The position numbers and the translations under genes are program-made. The notes below the pieces were generated by a model, which made no database searches, was not told the origin of the DNA, and was given only the letters and a program-made list of their open reading frames with translations. Shown here piece after piece: positions 59,240 to 64,000 of a DNA stretch of 64,000 bases. How positions within the stretch are numbered: the first letter of the stretch is position 1; every line of letters begins with the position of its first letter. The stretch comes from Porites lobata (lineage: Eukaryota > Cnidaria > Anthozoa > Scleractinia > Poritidae), in the NCBI GenBank assembly GCA_942486035.1, contig CALNXK010000042.1, positions 106,001-170,000 of the forward strand. The letters are read 5' to 3'.

Positions 59240-60380
59240 GACCGCATGACAACGTTGGTTGGCTTTGCAAGTTAGGGTGACTTATTTGCCTTTATGGTTG
59301 ATTATGTGGTCACCATATGCTTTAAAACAAACATTGGAAGGACGCAGAACGGGAGGATTATGCAACTTTCTGAAGGTCTTCCATGTATCACATTTGCTAA
59401 CTCACCACTCTAGTTTCCAGCTTCATCCGTAGTTTGGTGCCATTAACATTCCATTTCACAACAGAAAACCATGCACAACTGTCTTTGGTGGAGATGCCTT
59501 CAACAAACAAGCAATCCACAAAAAATTCGTCCTCGCTACTGCCTTGATCTACCACTTCATCTACATCTAGATCTACCGTTCTGCATTGGTTTAGACCTTA
59601 ATAGATCTGGGCACTCGTTTCGCGCATGCGTGGCACTGCGTCTTACGCAACTTTGTCTTCTACCGCGGTTTCGTGCTCCTCGACCGCGAGAACGAGGTTG
59701 ATTTCCTCCTGTCGAAGCTCGGTTTATGTGTGGGCGATCCGTGTTAAGGACGTCTACTTGTTGCTCTTCCGTCTCGGCAGCGCCTTTCATGCTTACGAAC
59801 TCCTTATGTGCCTGCTCCGAGGATCGAGAAATATCTACGGCCTTCTGTAGGTCTAGCTTCGGTACGCGTAACAGCCGCTCTTTTAGCGCGGGATCTTCAG
59901 TGGAGATTGCTATTTTGTCTCCGACCATGTTATCTGCTTCAGCAAATTGGCCAGAAAGAGAAATTGTTCGTAGCTACGTTAGGAATTCGTTGAATGTTCG
60001 AGCGATATCTGAAGAATACAATTCGTGTCTGGCCCTCCAACTCGGTTTGTAACTTTGTCTTCACTGGTCGTATTTTGCCTAGTCTTCACCTTCTTGCCTT
60101 TCGAAGTGGTTGTATCGCTCCAAGGTGTCGGGTTCAACTGCTGACAACAACATGGCGATCTTAGTAGCATCGGGTTTCTTGGTCATCTCCTTCGCGGCGA
60201 CATACAATTCAAATCGCTGAATCCACCTTCTCCAGTTTTCGGAAGGGTTCCCTTGAAGCGACAGGTATTCGGGAAACTTGAAATCTTTTCCATTTTTTTT
60301 GGATCCAACTATTCGACACCATTTAACATACAGCAAATTTTCATCTGTCTTTCCAAGGCAGGCCTGGTTGCAAGACAACT
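59240..60380 (-). pseudogene. Gypsy gag and start of protease
   Basis: FKFPEYLSLQGNPSENWRRW opens gag; LLRVPKLDLQKAVDISRSSE and an Arg/Gly-rich zinc-knuckle remnant (HARNECP) close it. Then WFSVVKWNVNGTKLRMKLET and NPPVLRPSNVCFKAYGDH match the protease, with LET where LDTG is expected. Frameshifts and stops present. Confidence 0.72.
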
Positions 60381-60399
60381 TGGCCGAGTTACATATGTG

Positions 60400-62335
60400 A
60401 CAACCATAACGTCCATTATGAAAGTATAAATCATTTCGCGGTTATAAAAGATCAGTACAACGAAAGGGAACTGATAAGTTTAACCTATGGAAAACAAGAA
60501 ATTGTAACTGGGTGAAAAGCTAAGGGCTGGGCTTGGCTGACTGTGCAGGACGGGAGCCAAAAGCTTTATGGTGCCTATTTTAATTTTGCAGGTATATTGA
60601 CTCAATTGATTTACAATGGACGTTTGGTCCACGTGCTACCCTTCTACTGGACGAAACCCTCTTCGTCCGCACACTTATTCGAAATCGGCTTTAGTTTAGA
60701 CTTGGCTAAATTGTATGGACTAGGTGTTCAGGCTCCGATGTTTTTGTATAATCTTTAGAAACTGGTAAGGTTATCACTGTCTTGGAGACGATAGCGAATA
60801 AAAGCAATAAACTAGACTGACAAATGTATCACTCACATGTATCAAGCACTAGCAGTGCTTACCTTTTGTCAGAGCGAATCGCATTCGCTCTTGTCAGGGA
60901 CTCGCCCCAGCGCTGGCTCCTTACGGTGGTTGTTTTGTGATTCACTCTTCCGCGGAGTGGAGGCATGCCAAGCGCCATTTGTCCCAAGGAAATTTGGCCT
61001 CCATTCTAGATGCTTCAATTCATCATACAGAAGAGGGAATATTACGCTCCCGCGGGGTGACCCATTGGCTCGCAATGGGACGTTGACTTCACTCCCCTAC
61101 CTGCACTACCAATGATTACGCAAAAGCGGTCCTTACAACATTCGTTGTATTGCGCTGCGCGTTTTGCAAACTTCGAAGGAATTTTGTTTGTTGTTTAGTC
61201 AATCATTTGAGTGGGGGTGGGGTTAATGCCACACAGAAAGAAACAAAACGGATAGAAATTTCCAATCACAAATCACAAACCATGACCTTCTGAGCTCGTT
61301 CAAGTAAACGTATGTTTCGTAAGAGGTCCGAGGTCCGCTAAGATAACTTATTTGAGGGAAGTCGTATTCAGCCGGCTATGCTCTAACCCTGACAATGGTG
61401 GACGCGTTATTTACAAGTGTGGATTGAGACGATCCTACCAACTGCTGAAACACTAACGTGCCGCCTATTTTTAACATAGCTCTGTCTCTTCTTACGAGGC
61501 AGCCTGTAGATGATGCTCCAGATTTTACTTGGCCTGATCTTCGTGGTAGGATGCATTAGCATCTTGTTTAGATCCTTTGGCAGTTGTGTTAGGAGCAGGT
61601 TCTTTTTCTTGGCAACAACAACAACAACATTTATTATCTATAGTGCGCCTTTTCCATATAAATAATCAAAACCGCATGACAATTACAATTAAAAATAATA
61701 ATAAATTAATAAGACTATCAACTAGTCTTAATGATAAAAAAAAAGAAAAATACATAAAACGAAGTAACAGAGTGATGTCCTCATCGACTATAAGACTGCT
61801 CTATAATTGAACTAGAGCAGAATACAAGTCGACTGATGGAACTGGATTAGATCTTGAACTGTTTTCTCCATATCTTTGATTGTAACCGTTTGTGGAATCA
61901 AGCTGTTGAAATGTACGCAATCCTTAACTTTATTTGTCAGTCAAAACATCTGTTTACAACTTGTACGATAATAGCGAGAAAAGTCAGAAACGCTGAAGAT
62001 CTGAGCTCTGAGATCTAAAATCTGCTGAGATTTGCAGGACGAGGGAAAACGTTAAAGAAACGATAATTCAAAGATTACAAACGACAATCCTGAGAACTCT
62101 GCCGCGAGCACATGGGCCAGCCCATAATAGTAACGCAGATGACGTTCGCGAATTCGGTCACAGTGCCCGCGGAAGTACAAAAAATTGAACAAAAATAACC
62201 ACGGAAAATTTTGTCCCCTACACCGTAACTTTTGGCAGTTGCCTGACGATTGCTTTGCAAGAAGCATGAAACTCTGAGTAGCAATAAATTTCAAGATCTT
62301 ATCCCGTTCCATCAGTCTACTTATATATCTGTGCT
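60400..62335. other. Intergenic, nothing recognised
   Basis: No gene that I can support. A CAA run at about 61,611-61,630 begins a short block (TTTATTATCTATAGTGCGCC) that looks like a repeat end. Confidence 0.4.
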
Positions 62336-63131
62336 AAAGGTGTCCGCTAAGGTTTCGCTTCAACACTGACATCGCCCATGTTCAAGACATTGATGCCGGA
62401 AAAAAACCATGGGAGCTTGGCGTCTTGCTAGGTGTCGCTAAAGAGCCTATTAAGAGCTCTGACTCATAATCATAATGCTACTAGCAGAGTCTGGGGGAGT
62501 GATTGACTAGAAGCTTAGTCATGAGTGTCGTGGGTGGGGAAGGTGAGTTCTTGCTCCTTGAACTTAGCTGTCTAGACTGAGTACAGGCACCTTGTGCTTA
62601 TCTGGGCCCGGTGGTGAATTTAATTGGCTGGGAATGCAATTGCAACTCCCTGGGCTAGCAAATGTTGTCTGAGTCTTAGAGATTGTGCTTGGATTAGAGA
62701 TATCCTGCATGGCTGACAATTAAATTCTGCAAACAGAATACTGCAAAGCTGATCGTACAACGTAAGAATTAACTTTGCAAGACATCAACACGATACCGAA
62801 AGAACCCAAGACAGAGCGGGATTGTGTAGTGGCTATGTTGATGTCTTGAAAAGTTAATTCTTACGTTGTACGATCTGCATTACGGCATTCTGTTTGCAGA
62901 ATTTAATTGTCTACCTGTTATTTTTGCTGATCAGGTCTTTATAGATCCTACGTTCTGCGGCATATCCGTTTGCGGTCCTTTGCAGTTCTTTGTGGTTACT
63001 TTTTGACTTCATATCCTGGCTATTGTGTGATTTGTGCGATTTTGCTAAAAGGTGCCCGCTAAGTTTTCGCTTGAACATGGACATCGCCCGTATTCAGGGG
63101 CTTGGCGTCTTGCTAGGTGTCGGCAGAGAGC
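62336..63131. repeat. Diverged direct repeat pair flanking a hairpin element
   Basis: 62,336-62,449 and 63,045-63,131 share GCTTGGCGTCTTGCTAGGTG and GACATCGCCC, with clear divergence and an indel between them. Confidence 0.65.
62716..62915. mobile_element. 200-bp element with about 76-bp inverted repeats
   Basis: The left arm starts TGACAATTAAATTCTGCAAA and runs to GACATCAAC; its complement is at about 62,838-62,915 with a few changes. The 50-base loop has no coding sense. MITE-like. Confidence 0.75.
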
Positions 63132-63879
63132 CCAGACCCAGACCTAACTGTGGGTGGCTGGCTGTTTTTCTGTGTGTGTGAAAAGTAAGGGGGTAGAAAG
63201 GGGAGATTTTGTCACTGATTTGAGTTGGAGCACAAACCACGTCGCCACAAAAAAAGATTTGGAAAATTGTTCCACAGGTGTATTAGATAAAGATGAACAT
63301 TTGTCATGACCAGGGTTTCTATGAAATCAGAGTGGAGACAGCAACGAAATGGCGCTATTACCTATTTTACACGCAGCAGAATTTTTTCGGCACTGGGAAC
63401 TGTTCTTCCAAAATCGCTCAAAATCGCTAGTCGCCTCGATGTTCGTGAAGTGAAAGCTGGATCTGTGAGAGCGTTATCGAGATATTTTGGGATGAAGTTT
63501 TTAAAAACTTAAAATTAGGAAAATATGAAAATCATATATGAGAACTTCGGGATGAAGAATTATTCGAAAGAAGATCATCGCAGTTACAGACGCAACTTTT
63601 GCAGTTGCTAAAAGAAAGCCTGAAAAAAGAAGTAATTAAAAAAAATTGAAAAAAATTGTTAGAAATGCGGTGAAAAATGGACAATCTTGATGTTGGGCTG
63701 TTATCTATAGAAAACGAAGCGCTTTTACAAGCAACTTCACCTGTCACAATGGAAGGAGCCATATCACCGATTGGGATGGTTTTAAAGAATTTATCCAAGG
63801 CTTCAGTGATGAAATTGTGATCGAAAATCTCTTTCCGGGGAAGAAAGTGAAAATGAAAATGATGTTGAATCACTCTAGC

Positions 63880-64000
63880 AAGCCTTTAAAAGCCAACTGC
63901 ACCTTGGAATCAACAAATTAATTCCATCTAAATTGCTACAAAGAAAAATTTGTATCCATGGATAGATGCAGATCTCAGAAGATTGATCAAGAAAAGAAAT
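63880..64000 (+). mobile_element. Start of a non-LTR retrotransposon linker fragment at the right edge
   Basis: Plus strand HLGINKLIPSKL and, one frame over, YPWIDADLRRLIKKRN match the linker between endonuclease and RT in jockey/CR1-class elements. It has a frameshift and runs off the window. Confidence 0.55.

Larger units (their letters stand above)
48970..60390 (-). mobile_element. Decayed Ty3/gypsy retrotransposon split by two later insertions
   Basis: Minus-strand pieces in correct order: gag (60,380-59,560), protease-like region (about 59,560-59,240 and 56,884-56,833), reverse transcriptase (about 51,880-50,560) and the integrase C-terminal region (about 49,420-48,970). A non-LTR element separates the first two protease parts and a Polinton-type element separates protease from RT. 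Reading up to each side of the Polinton target duplication stays in one gypsy frame. All parts carry stops or frameshifts. No LTRs found. Confidence 0.75.

Overview
The window is eukaryotic and most likely from a cnidarian, probably a stony coral or another anthozoan. The evidence is many short coding blocks bounded by GT/AG splice signals, AT-rich introns full of small inverted-repeat elements, and non-LTR, Ty3/gypsy and Polinton-type mobile elements. The species is an inference.

Positions 1 to about 47.3 kb hold one gene on the minus strand, the orthologue of dystrophin/utrophin. I could place 41 coding exons, all in compatible phase, giving 2,611 codons from a start codon at 47,275 to the left edge, where the gene runs out of the window. 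The order is: a utrophin-like N-terminus, two calponin-homology (CH) actin-binding domains, a Thr-rich linker, then a long series of spectrin repeats that can be matched to the dystrophin rod up to about repeats R19-R20. The WW, EF-hand and ZZ domains and the C-terminal coiled coil must lie beyond position 1. The striking feature is a complete PLAT/LH2 domain in one phase-symmetric exon (3,405-3,779), placed at the R15-R16 junction of the rod. I know of no PLAT domain in vertebrate dystrophin.

Introns of this gene carry mobile elements. A non-LTR element with a restriction-like endonuclease sits between TAA-repeat tracts, with two older fragments stacked beside it (28.7-32.7 kb). There is a small gypsy element with 147-bp LTRs (41.1-43.6 kb), several inverted-repeat elements, a G-rich 25-bp minisatellite 18 bp from a splice donor (24.6-25.1 kb) and a short interstitial telomeric repeat (37.1 kb).

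From about 48.9 to 60.4 kb lies a layered transposon nest. A decayed minus-strand gypsy element was split by a non-LTR retrotransposon (about 56.9-59.2 kb) and, separately, by a 4,946-bp Polinton-type element (51,881-56,826). The Polinton-type element has 836-bp terminal inverted repeats with only two differences noticed, a perfect 6-bp target duplication, and three intact genes: a packaging ATPase with an N-terminal zinc finger, a small protein with a hydrophobic C-terminus, and an acidic multi-CxxC protein. It has no polymerase, integrase, protease or capsid gene. It looks recent and would need help in trans.

From 60.4 kb to the right edge I see no host gene. The stretch holds an inverted-repeat element, diverged direct repeats and the start of another non-LTR fragment.
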